Below, in pieces: positions 36,195 through 43,680 of a stretch of 43,680 nucleotides of DNA (within the stretch, counting starts at the first letter, position 1; each line of letters opens with the position of its first letter). Position numbers and translations under genes: made by a program. The stretch lies in assembly GCA_938091085.1 (NCBI GenBank), contig CALKOC010000049.1:1-43680 (forward strand), read 5' to 3'. The stretch is from an uncultured Alphaproteobacteria bacterium (GTDB lineage: Bacteria > Pseudomonadota > Alphaproteobacteria > RS24). The notes below the pieces were generated by a model, which did not search any database, was not told the DNA's origin, and saw only the letters and a program-made list of their open reading frames with translations.

Positions 36195-36662
36195 TTAAAA
36201 TGGAATATCGCCATCCATATCACCACCGGGGGACGACGGAGGTAAACTATCCCCTCCACCACCGGAACTTACATTTTCAGTTGAGCTTCCTGCAAAATCC
36301 CCACCACCCTGACGGCTGTCAAGCATAGTGAGATTGCTACTGTAGCCCTGCAGAACAACTTCGGTTGTATATTTATCCTGACCGTTTTGATCTTGCCATT
36401 TTCGTGTCTGAAGTTGGCCTTCAATATAAACTTTAGAACCTTTACGAAGGTACTGTTCAGCAATTTTTGCAAGCCCTTCGCTGAAAATCACAACACGGTG
36501 CCATTCTGTTTTTTCTCTTCTTTCGCCGGTATTTTTATCTTTCCAGCTTTCGCCTGTCGCAATACTGAGATTTGCAATAGGTCTACCGTCTTTGGTTTGA
36601 CGAATTTCCGGATCTGCCCCCAGATTACCAACGAGAATAACTTTATTAATGCTACCAGCCAT
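36195..36662 (-). CDS. ssb: Single-stranded DNA-binding protein
   Basis: A 155-residue SSB. The OB fold covers about residues 1-105 ([39 protein letters not shown]), followed by a Gly/Ser-rich linker and the conserved partner-binding tip DGDIPF. The ATG at 36662 has GGAG at the right distance, whereas the upstream in-frame ATG at 36677 does not, so 36662 is taken as start. It lies upstream of gyrA on the same strand, 125 bases apart, and is divergent from uvrA. Confidence 0.96.
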   Translation of the reverse strand: MAGSINKVILVGNLGADPEIRQTKDGRPIANLSIATGESWKDKNTGERREKTEWHRVVIFSEGLAKIAEQYLRKGSKVYIEGQLQTRKWQDQNGQDKYTTEVVLQGYSSNLTMLDSRQGGGDFAGSSTENVSSGGGGDSLPPSSPGGDMDGDIPF

Positions 36663-36868
36663 TTTTTCTCCGATCATTATTACAGTATGAATTTAATGAT
36701 GACTCGGCTCTGTGTATCAATTCTAGGATGGCATTCCTGTGGAAAACTTATTTTAATTTTCATCCATAGTCGATAAACAATAGCCAGCAACAATATAATA
36801 AAATATTGCTCGTGTTAGGATGTGAACTAACTCCTGAGATGTATATAGATAGGTCAAACACGCAGATG

Positions 36869-39817
36869 CCCGCAAAACGTAAATCAGCTTCAATGCCGGC
36901 TCCAATACAGGCAAAAAATATCAATATTGTCGGTGCACGCGAACATAATCTCAAAGATATTTCTATCGTCCTGCCACGTGATAAAATGATTGTTATTACA
37001 GGACTCTCGGGTTCTGGAAAAAGTTCACTGGCGTTTGATACAATCTATGCTGAAGGTCAGCGGCGTTACGTCGAAAGCCTTTCAGCCTATGCTCGGCAGT
37101 TTTTGGAAATGATGCAAAAGCCGGATGTAGACCAAATTGACGGTTTATCTCCCGCAATTTCGATTGAACAAAAAACCACTTCCAAAAATCCTCGCTCAAC
37201 CGTTGGCACTGTCACAGAGATTTATGACTACTTGCGCCTATTATTTGCGCGCGTTGGTATTCCTTATTCACCAACCACCGGCCTGCCGATTGAAAGTCAG
37301 ACTGTTAGCCAAATGGTTGACCGCATCATGACACTCCCTGAAGGTACCCGACTTTATCTGCTCGCTCCAATTGTGCGTGGGCGTAAGGGGGAATACCGAA
37401 AAGATTTTGCAGAGTTACAGAAACGAGGGTTTCAACGCGTCAAGGTTGATGGGACGTATTATGAAATCTCTGATGTTCCAACGCTTGATAAGAAGTTTAA
37501 ACACGATATTGATGTGGTTGTTGACCGAATTGTCGTTAAGCCAGACCTCGGCAATCGGCTTGCTGATAGCATGGAAATTGCATTGCAACTTACTGATGGT
37601 ATTGCAGTCGCTGAAATGGCAGATAGTAAAAAAGATGCTGAGCCAGAGAAAATTGTTTTTTCATCACGTTTTGCTTGCCCAGAGTCTGGATTTACAATCG
37701 ATGAAATTGAACCGAGATTATTTTCCTTTAACAATCCATTTGGTGCCTGCCCTAGCTGTGATGGCCTTGGGACACAATTTTTCATAGACCCAGAAGCCAT
37801 TGTGCCCGACCAAACATTATCTCTAAGAAAAGGCGCGATCGTTCCATGGGCAAAGTCCGGCACATCCTCACCTTATTATACGCAAACACTCGAAAGTCTC
37901 GCTGAACATTTCGGTTTTTCGATGAATGATCCTTGGCATGATCTTGATGCCAAGGCACAAAACAGTATTCTTTACGGAAGCAATAAAGAGCCTATCAAAT
38001 TCACTTATGATGATGGAACGCGGAGCTTTAAGACAACAAAACCATTTGAAGGCGTTGTGGGAAATCTCGAGCGTCGCTTCCGCGAGACTGATAGTGCTTG
38101 GATGCGGGAGGAAATTGAAAAATTCCAGTCCAAGACCGATTGTGACGCTTGTGGCGGCTTTCGTCTTAAGCCAGAGGCTCTGTCGGTTAAGATTGCAAAA
38201 CTGCATATTGGGGAAGTTGTTGAGATGTCCATTCTTGACGCAGATAAATGGTTTTCTGAATTGGACAAACATCTTAATTCCAAACAATCCGAAATTGCAT
38301 CGCGGATACTTAAAGAAATCCGTGAGAGGCTAAAATTTCTGAATGATGTTGGACTTGATTACCTGACCCTTTCACGTAACTCAGGAACTCTATCAGGCGG
38401 AGAAAGTCAACGGATCCGTCTGGCCTCGCAAATCGGATCAGGTCTGACCGGTGTTCTCTATGTACTGGATGAACCTTCTATCGGCTTACACCAACGGGAC
38501 AATGCACGCCTTTTAGAAACCCTAACGCGACTTCGCGATCTTGGTAATACTGTGATTATTGTTGAACATGATGAGGATGCTATTCTCGCTGCAGATTATG
38601 TAGTTGATATTGGCCCTGGTGCAGGTGTGCATGGCGGCGAAATTATTGCGGAAGGCACGCCCGCAAAAATCAAAAGCGCCAAAAAAAGCCTGACAGGACA
38701 ATATCTTTCCGGCACGAGATCTATCCCAGTCCCCACAAAAAGACGCGAAGCTTATCTTGGGCGGCATCTCAGAGTTGTCGAAGCCAGTGGTAATAATCTT
38801 AAAAACGTAACAGCTGATATTCCGCTGGGCACATTTACATGCGTAACAGGTGTGTCAGGTGGTGGTAAGTCAACCCTCTTGCTCGACACGCTCTATAAAG
38901 CAACAGCAAGAAAACTACATAATGCTCGGGATTTACCCTCCCCGCATAAAGCTATTGAGGGCTTAGAGCATCTTGACAAGGTCATTGATATTGACCAATC
39001 GCCTATCGGAAGAACACCACGCTCTAATCCAGCGACCTATACAGGCGCATTCACGCCAATTCGTGAATGGTTCGCCGGTTTGCCGGAATCAAAGATACGA
39101 GGATACAAGCCTGGTCGTTTTTCATTCAATGTAAAAGGTGGTCGCTGTGAGTCCTGTCAGGGAGACGGTGTCATCAAAATTGAAATGCACTTCCTGCCTG
39201 ATGTCTATGTTGAATGTGATGTCTGTAACAGCAAGCGTTATAATCGTGAAACACTGGAAGTTAAATTTAAAGACAAAAACATCGCTGATATTCTGGATAT
39301 GACAGTAGATGAAGCCGCAGATTTCTTTAAAGCCGTGCCGGTTATAAGAGATAAAATGGTCACGCTACAACGTGTCGGGCTTGGTTATATCAAAGTTGGG
39401 CAGCAAGCGACTACGCTCTCAGGTGGAGAAGCCCAGCGCGTCAAGCTTGCCAAAGAACTTTCCAGACGTGCCACTGGTCGAACTCTTTACATTCTGGATG
39501 AACCAACCACAGGCCTTCATTTTCATGATGTCGCGAAACTATTAGATGTATTGCATGAATTGGTTGATGCTGGAAATACGATAGCCGTGATAGAGCATAA
39601 CCTCGAAGTAATAAAAACAGCTGACAAAGTAATTGATTTGGGTCCAAATGGTGGTCATGGCGGTGGAGAGATAGTTGCTTCCGGAACACCGGAAGAGGTG
39701 GCAAGTGTCAAAGAAAGTTACACAGGTCAGTTTTTGTCAAAACTTCTCAAAAAGCCAAAGCCGAATACTAAATCTTCCTCTAAAACACGTGGAACGACAG
39801 CGAAAGCTGCCGAATAA
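36869..39817 (+). CDS. uvrA: Excinuclease ABC subunit A (UvrA)
   Basis: A UvrA of about 982 residues, the DNA-damage sensor of nucleotide excision repair. It has two ABC ATPase modules with Walker [10 protein letters not shown] and [10 protein letters not shown], signatures [11 protein letters not shown] and [11 protein letters not shown], and zinc-finger cysteines in [17 protein letters not shown] and CESCQGDG...CDVC. The conserved body begins [14 protein letters not shown]. The start is uncertain: ATG 36869 (MPAKRK) is used here; ATG 36839, ATG 36896 and TTG 36806 are alternatives, none with a strong ribosome site. Lys/Thr/Ser-rich C-terminal tail. Divergent from ssb. I found no GTTC-N7-GTTC SOS box between them. 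Confidence 0.97.
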   Translation, partial: PAKRKSASMPAPIQAKNINIVGAREHNLKDISIVLPRDKMIVITGLSGSGKSSLAFDTIYAEGQRRYVESLSAYARQFLEMMQKPDVDQIDGLSPAISIEQKTTSKNPRSTVGTVTEIYDYLRLLFARVGIPYSPTTGLPIESQTVSQMVDRIMTLPEGTRLYLLAPIVRGRKGEYRKDFAELQKRGFQRVKVDGTYYEISDVPTLDKKFKHDIDVVVDRIVVKPDLGNRLADSMEIALQLTDGIAVAEMADSKKDAEPEKIVFSSRFACPESGFTIDEIEPRLFSFNNPFGACPSCDGLGTQFFIDPEAIVPDQTLSLRKGAIVPWAKSGTSSPYYTQTLESLAEHFGFSMNDPWHDLDAKAQNSILYGSNKEPIKFTYDDGTRSFKTTKPFEGVVGNLERRFRETDSAWMREEIEKFQSKTDCDACGGFRLKPEALSVKIAKLHIGEVVEMSILDADKWFSELDKHLNSKQSEIASRILKEIRERLKFLNDVGLDYLTLSRNSGTLSGGESQRIRLASQIGSGLTGVLYVLDEPSIGLHQRDNARLLETLTRLRDLGNTVIIVEHDEDAILAADYVVDIGPGAGVHGGEIIAEGTPAKIKSAKKSLTGQYLSGTRSIPVPTKRREAYLGRHLRVVEASGNNLKNVTADIPLGTFTCVTGVSGGGKSTLLLDTLYKATARKLHNARDLPSPHKAIEGLEHLDKVIDIDQSPIGRTPRSNPATYTGAFTPIREWFAGLPESKIRGYKPGRFSFNVKGGRCESCQGDGVIKIEMHFLPDVYVECDVCNSKRYNRETLEVKFKDKNIADILDMTVDEAADFFKAVPVIRDKMVTLQRVGLGYIKVGQQATTLSGGEAQRVKLAKELSRRATGRTLYILDEPTTGLHFHDVAKLLDVLHELVDAGNTIAVIEHNLEVIKTADKVIDLGPNGGHGGGEIVASGTPEEVASVKESYTGQFLSKLLKKPKPNTKSSSKTRGTTAKAAE

Positions 39818-39870
39818 AGCTTCCATCTCGTTACTGCTTGATTTATGAGTGACCAAGGAGCGTGTCGAAT

Positions 39871-41268
39871 ATGAGCAGTCATACAGTTCACATTATTGGT
39901 GGTGGTCTTGCTGGGTCCGAGGCCGCATGGCAATTAGCGCAAACTGGTATTCCTGTAATACTTTATGAAATGCGCCCTCACCGCAAAACTGACGCGCATG
40001 TTACGGATGGACTTGCAGAGCTTGTTTGCTCAAACTCATTTCGTTCCGATGATGCAGAAACGAATGCTGTCGGCCTGTTGCATGCAGAACTACGAGACGC
40101 CGGTAGTCTAATTATGAAGTGTGCTGACAAGCATCAATTGCCTGCCGGAGGGGCATTGGCGGTTGACCGAGAAGGCTTCTCTCAGGCAGTGACGCAAGAA
40201 CTCGAAAATCATCCGTCGATTACAATAAAACGTGAAGAAGTCACTTCGATTAACCCTGATTGGGAACATGTGATTATTGCCTCCGGCCCTTTAACCTCAC
40301 CTGCACTATCAGAAGAAATCTTAAAAATGACTGGTAGCGATAAGCTTGCTTTTTTTGATGCAATTGCACCAATTGTTTATCGCGATAGCATTAATATGAA
40401 TATTTGCTGGGAACAATCTCGCTATGATAAATCAGGACCAGGCGGGGATGGTAAGGATTATATAAATTGCCCGATGGATGAAGCACGGTATCACGCGTTT
40501 ATAGACGCCCTAATTGTTAGCGAAACCGCTGATTTCAAACAATGGGAAGAAGATACACCATATTTTAACGGATGCTTACCGATTGAAGTCATGGCCTCTC
40601 GTGGGCGCGAGACTTTACGGCATGGCCCAATGAAACCTCGCGGACTTACAAATGCGCATAATCCCGATGTAAAGCCTTATGCAGTAGTCCAGCTTCGTCA
40701 AGATAATGCATTGAAAACACTTTATAATATCGTCGGATTTCAAACCAAAATGAAATATGGTGCTCAGGCGGATATCCTACGTCTTATTCCTGGACTTGAA
40801 GACGCACGTTTTGCTCGATTAGGCGGTTTACACCGCAATACTTTTTTGAACAGCCCAAGCTTGTTAGACGAAGATTTATCTCTAAAAACTGCCCAAAATA
40901 TTCGTTTTGCAGGGCAAATAACAGGGGTTGAAGGGTATGTTGAAAGCACATCGATTGGCTTGCTTGCAGGGTTATTTACCGCAGCTCAAATTCAAAATAA
41001 AAGTCTTTCCCCACCCCCAATGACCACAGCACTTGGGGCTTTATTGGCGCATATTACAAAAAACGCCAATATGGACACTTTCCAACCCATGAATATTAAT
41101 TTTGGCTTGATGCCTGAGATTGATCAAACCCAAGTAAAATTCACCGACTCTGAAACCGGTGAAAAACTAAAGGGCAAAGCGCGCATGCATGCCAAAAAAC
41201 GTGCGCGGCAAACCAGCTTCACCAGCCGCGCCAGACAAGATTTTGAAATATGGCGCCCCTCTCATTGA
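39871..41268 (+). CDS. trmFO: Folate/FAD-dependent tRNA (m5U54) methyltransferase TrmFO
   Basis: A 465-residue flavoprotein that methylates U54 in the T loop of tRNA using methylenetetrahydrofolate. The N-terminal FAD site is [20 protein letters not shown], followed by [21 protein letters not shown], the [12 protein letters not shown] block and [15 protein letters not shown] 39871 is chosen because AAGGAG (39855-39860) is 10 bases upstream; the in-frame GTG at 39862 is too close. TrmFO is typical of alphaproteobacteria and Firmicutes, while E. coli uses TrmA. It converges with the squalene/phytoene-synthase-like gene. Confidence 0.96.
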   Translation: MSSHTVHIIGGGLAGSEAAWQLAQTGIPVILYEMRPHRKTDAHVTDGLAELVCSNSFRSDDAETNAVGLLHAELRDAGSLIMKCADKHQLPAGGALAVDREGFSQAVTQELENHPSITIKREEVTSINPDWEHVIIASGPLTSPALSEEILKMTGSDKLAFFDAIAPIVYRDSINMNICWEQSRYDKSGPGGDGKDYINCPMDEARYHAFIDALIVSETADFKQWEEDTPYFNGCLPIEVMASRGRETLRHGPMKPRGLTNAHNPDVKPYAVVQLRQDNALKTLYNIVGFQTKMKYGAQADILRLIPGLEDARFARLGGLHRNTFLNSPSLLDEDLSLKTAQNIRFAGQITGVEGYVESTSIGLLAGLFTAAQIQNKSLSPPPMTTALGALLAHITKNANMDTFQPMNINFGLMPEIDQTQVKFTDSETGEKLKGKARMHAKKRARQTSFTSRARQDFEIWRPSH

Positions 41269-41289
41269 AACATGAGTTAGCTGGAAAAA

Positions 41290-41991
41290 TTACAACTTTC
41301 CAGTGAAAGCCATTTTTAATAACTGAAGCTGGTAAAATAAAAGTGACCTTGATCTATCAATATTTTGACTGTGCTTTTTGGACAATCCGATAATTAAAAA
41401 AGCCGGGAGTACAATTTTGCGCTGCTTTCGCGACATCCCATTAAACAACCTCGCCGCAGTCTGAAGTTGAGACTTTGCGCCAGCGATAATATCTTCTTGA
41501 ATTTCGTCAGGATAGGCGGTTGATAGTCGAAGCAATTCAAACCCTCTCCCAGCTGCTTCTAATAAACCCTCTGGCAAGCCCTCTTCAGTGTTTTCGCCTA
41601 ACACACTTAATGCCGTTTTCATAAAAAGCAGACCTATTTCGGAAGCTGAAAGTTCAATTTCAGACAGGCTGGGTTGCTCTTTATCAAATAACCCTTCGCG
41701 CGCATCTATCAGCTTATGTAACAAGTCGCGAGGCAAATTGGATGCATTAAGAAAACTGCTGACGGGAGCCGTATCTACATGTTTACCATCAATGACCTCA
41801 CGCCACCATTGGAAGCGTATTGCCCCAAGCATTGGCTCACTAACGATAAAGGGAATTCGCGCACTATCTGCATAGATACTATAGAGGGTGAGCACATCTG
41901 TGCGCAGATGCTCAGGCGTAAAGAGATGACAAAGAAACAAATCCCCATCAAGGCTTCTTAGCTCATCTCTGAAAACTGCTATATCCTGCAT
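41290..41991 (-). CDS. Squalene/phytoene synthase-like protein (NDUFAF6-like)
   Basis: A 233-residue protein of the squalene/phytoene synthase fold in its short, non-enzymatic-looking form. The family's helix motif is present as SEPMLGAIRFQWWREVIDG (about residues 51-69), but the two Asp-rich DxxxD motifs needed for prenyl chemistry are not evident. The closest concept is the NDUFAF6-type family, whose mitochondrial member helps assemble respiratory complex I. In alphaproteobacteria it commonly lies between secF and trmFO, as here. Its role in bacteria is not established. It lies past a strong terminator and so probably has its own promoter. Confidence 0.8.
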   Translation of the reverse strand: MQDIAVFRDELRSLDGDLFLCHLFTPEHLRTDVLTLYSIYADSARIPFIVSEPMLGAIRFQWWREVIDGKHVDTAPVSSFLNASNLPRDLLHKLIDAREGLFDKEQPSLSEIELSASEIGLLFMKTALSVLGENTEEGLPEGLLEAAGRGFELLRLSTAYPDEIQEDIIAGAKSQLQTAARLFNGMSRKQRKIVLPAFLIIGLSKKHSQNIDRSRSLLFYQLQLLKMAFTGKL

Positions 41992-42005
41992 TTATCATTG
42001 CTCAT

Positions 42006-42043
42006 AAAAAAGGCTGCACGGATCTTAATGATGCGTGCAGCCT
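42006..42043 (-). terminator. Strong Rho-independent terminator
   Basis: On the minus strand AGGCTGCACG and CGTGCAGCCT form a perfect ten-pair, GC-rich stem with a 13-base loop, followed by TTTTTT. It starts 16 bases after the stop of the Urate_ox_N-type gene and ends the secF-side transcript. Confidence 0.92.
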
Positions 42044-42059
42044 CTATGAATTGATGTTC

Positions 42060-42665
42060 CTAGTAAAGGTTTTGTGCTGCAACCATAGAGAAAAGCATGG
42101 GTACAGATAGCATTGTGTTAGTGCGTGAGAACAACATTGCCGTTCTGGCTGATGCGGCTTTAGTCTCTGCATCAGCTTCAACAATACCTAGCGCTCTTTT
42201 TTGATTGGGCCAAATAACAAACCAGACGTTGAACCACATAATTGTACCCAGCCACATGCCGATACCAATCATTGTATGTTTCTCAACGGCAAACCCTTCT
42301 GAAGCTCCGAGAGTGATCGCTTCTACCAGATAACCATTGGCTGCTGCTAAGAGAAGACCGGAAACGATTGTTATCATGGCACCCCAGCGAAACCACCAAA
42401 GGGCAGCAGGCGCAATTACTTTGCCAATCGCAGGCTTTTGTTCGTCAGGAATATTCGGCATATTTGGAATTTGTATAAAGTTAAAATAGTACAGAATACC
42501 AATCCACATAATACCAGCCAACACATGGAGATAACGAAGAACGAACGCCCCAAAATTATGATCAAACACACCCATATGAATCTGGCCGTAAATAATCAGC
42601 AGAACAGTTGCCAGAACAAAACCGGCAATTACAGTGTTTCGAAGTGAAGTCAAAATTGACGCCAT
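42060..42665 (-). CDS. Urate_ox_N-type (PuuD-like) membrane protein without cytochrome domain
   Basis: A 201-residue membrane protein with about five helices (near residues 9-30, 45-66, 95-115, 130-155 and 178-198). YLHVLAGIMWIGILYYFNF and MWLGTIMWFNVWFVIWPNQ match the membrane domain of PuuD urate hydroxylase (Urate_ox_N). Full PuuD proteins also have a C-terminal cytochrome c domain with CxxCH; this protein ends just after the membrane part, with no CxxCH. The ATG at 42665 is chosen because GGAGGG precedes it. A urate role is therefore doubtful. It could be a haem-dependent membrane redox protein. It lies between secF and a strong terminator. Confidence 0.8.
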   Translation of the reverse strand: MASILTSLRNTVIAGFVLATVLLIIYGQIHMGVFDHNFGAFVLRYLHVLAGIMWIGILYYFNFIQIPNMPNIPDEQKPAIGKVIAPAALWWFRWGAMITIVSGLLLAAANGYLVEAITLGASEGFAVEKHTMIGIGMWLGTIMWFNVWFVIWPNQKRALGIVEADAETKAASARTAMLFSRTNTMLSVPMLFSMVAAQNLY

Positions 42666-42753
42666 AGAACCCTCCATCATTAAAATCTATAAAACAAACC
42701 TAAAGCTGCCTTGGTATTGAAACAAGCGGAAAATCTAACTTACCGCTCTTAAT

Positions 42754-43674
42754 CTAGTCTTTTGCAGCCTCAGACCAGTCTCGCTTAACTCCCAGATACA
42801 TTAAAACTGGTGAAGCGATAAATATTGATGAGTATGTACCGACAAAAACGCCCCAAATCATTGCCAGTGTAAAGCCGCGAATAACCTCACCGCCTAGGAT
42901 ATAAAGCGAGAAAAGTGCCAACAAGGTCGTGACGGAAGTCATGACTGTGCGCGACAATGTGCTGTTAATTGAAAGATTAGCTAAGTCAGACAACGGCATT
43001 TTTTTGAAACGGCGAAGATTTTCTCGCACGCGGTCATAAACAACAACAGTGTCATTCATTGAATAACCGACAATCGTCAATATCGCCGCAATAATAGAAA
43101 GATTAAACTCTAACTGAATGAGACAGAAAACACCTATAGTCAGAATAATATCATGTATCAACGCCAAAACCGCGCCAACAGAAAACTGCCATTCAAAACG
43201 TAACCAAATATAAAAAAGCATCAAACCAATCGCGACAGTCACCGCCAGAAAACCGGCGCGAACAAGCTCACCACTTATCTGAGGCCCAACAACCTCAACC
43301 CTTCGGAACGTAACATCCTGCGGGAGTGCATTGCGGATTTGATCAACCGCAGAGAGATTTTCAGCATTATCAGTCACATTGGCTTTTTCGCCAACGCGTA
43401 TCAGCACATCCTCAGGGCTACCAAATTCTTGAATTTGCACCTCACCCAAATCTAGGTTGCCAATAACATTGCGAAGCTCAGCAATATCAGCAGGACCATT
43501 CGTGCCAATTTCAATTAGTGTCCCACCTTTAAAATCGACACCGAAATTTAGCCCTTGGGTAAAAAACAAACCTAAGGAAGCAATAACCAAACTAATTGAG
43601 ACAATAAAACTCGCTATATGAAAGCGGATAAAATCGATTTTAGTTTCGGCTGGAACGAGTTTTAATGTCCACAT
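42754..43674 (-). CDS. secF: Protein translocase subunit SecF
   Basis: A 306-residue inner-membrane protein that, with SecD, uses the proton gradient to help Sec-dependent export. Six membrane helices are visible, with the periplasmic P1 domain between helices 1 and 2. Motifs include LNFGVDFKGGTLIEI, LRFEWQFSVGAVLALIHDI, ILTIVGYSMNDTVVVYDRVREN and NSTLSRTVMTS. The ATG is 6 bases from the window edge; secD is expected just beyond it on the same strand. A weak AGCGG/CCGCT hairpin lies between this gene and the PuuD-like gene. Confidence 0.97.
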   Translation of the reverse strand: MWTLKLVPAETKIDFIRFHIASFIVSISLVIASLGLFFTQGLNFGVDFKGGTLIEIGTNGPADIAELRNVIGNLDLGEVQIQEFGSPEDVLIRVGEKANVTDNAENLSAVDQIRNALPQDVTFRRVEVVGPQISGELVRAGFLAVTVAIGLMLFYIWLRFEWQFSVGAVLALIHDIILTIGVFCLIQLEFNLSIIAAILTIVGYSMNDTVVVYDRVRENLRRFKKMPLSDLANLSINSTLSRTVMTSVTTLLALFSLYILGGEVIRGFTLAMIWGVFVGTYSSIFIASPVLMYLGVKRDWSEAAKD

Positions 43675-43680
43675 AATAAA

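Noticed and set aside
36678-36868. LexA/SOS box between ssb and uvrA
   Set aside because: No GTTC-N7-GTTC or GAAC-N7-GAAC was found; only an imperfect GAAC-N8-GAG resemblance near 36823.

Overview
The window looks like a chromosomal segment of an AT-rich alphaproteobacterium, probably marine; the order cannot be fixed from this sequence. Evidence: neighbourhoods typical of alphaproteobacteria (trkH tail-dat-hfq with mazG; sdhE-mfd; ssb, then gyrA-coaD-ppi-queA-tgt; secF with a squalene/phytoene-synthase-like gene and trmFO) and an alphaproteobacterial style of Tgt and GyrA. Most of the window is conserved housekeeping DNA.

Layout. 1-2.2 kb: end of a TrkH-type K+ transporter, D-amino-acid aminotransferase, hfq, and convergent mazG. 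2.3-5.4 kb: an accessory two-gene operon of a type IV pilin-like protein and a 788-residue cysteine-rich secreted protein. 5.5-11 kb: sdhE-mfd-tatD-MBL hydrolase on the minus strand. 11-13.1 kb: recG on the plus strand, which appears to start at an AUU codon. 13.1-14.3 kb: DUF502 and DCC-family genes. 14.3-18.2 kb: a small accessory patch with a full-length P4-type integrase homologue that has lost nearly all its catalytic residues, short TGTATCYTGA repeats on both sides of it, a decayed cysteine desulfurase (sufS) pseudogene, a broken plus-strand ORF, and a pair of unknown small membrane proteins. 18.2-21.4 kb: glmU-glmS, making UDP-GlcNAc. 21.5-23.3 kb: acyl-CoA dehydrogenase. 23.4-28.4 kb: a six-gene TonB energising operon (DUF3450, TtpC-like, ExbB, ExbD, TonB, TPR). 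28.6-29.6 kb: a periplasmic formylglycine-generating enzyme with both active cysteines. 29.7 kb: tRNA-Lys(UUU). 29.8-36.7 kb: tgt, queA, cyclophilin, coaD, gyrA and ssb, all on the minus strand. 36.8-41.3 kb: uvrA and trmFO on the plus strand. 41.3-43.7 kb: squalene/phytoene-synthase-like protein, a Urate_ox_N-type membrane protein and secF on the minus strand.

How the parts work together: DNA maintenance is heavily represented (mfd, recG, uvrA, ssb, gyrA), as is tRNA modification (queA and tgt for queuosine, trmFO for m5U54). The TonB module and the formylglycine-generating enzyme suggest TonB-dependent uptake and sulfatase maturation, but no sulfatase or TonB-dependent receptor lies in the window.

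The best candidates for something undescribed are the apparently catalytically dead integrase with its flanking repeats and the orphan pilin plus large secreted protein operon. Other points worth checking are the AUU start of recG and a Tgt in which three of the four zinc ligands are replaced. No CRISPR array, rRNA operon or complete insertion sequence was seen.
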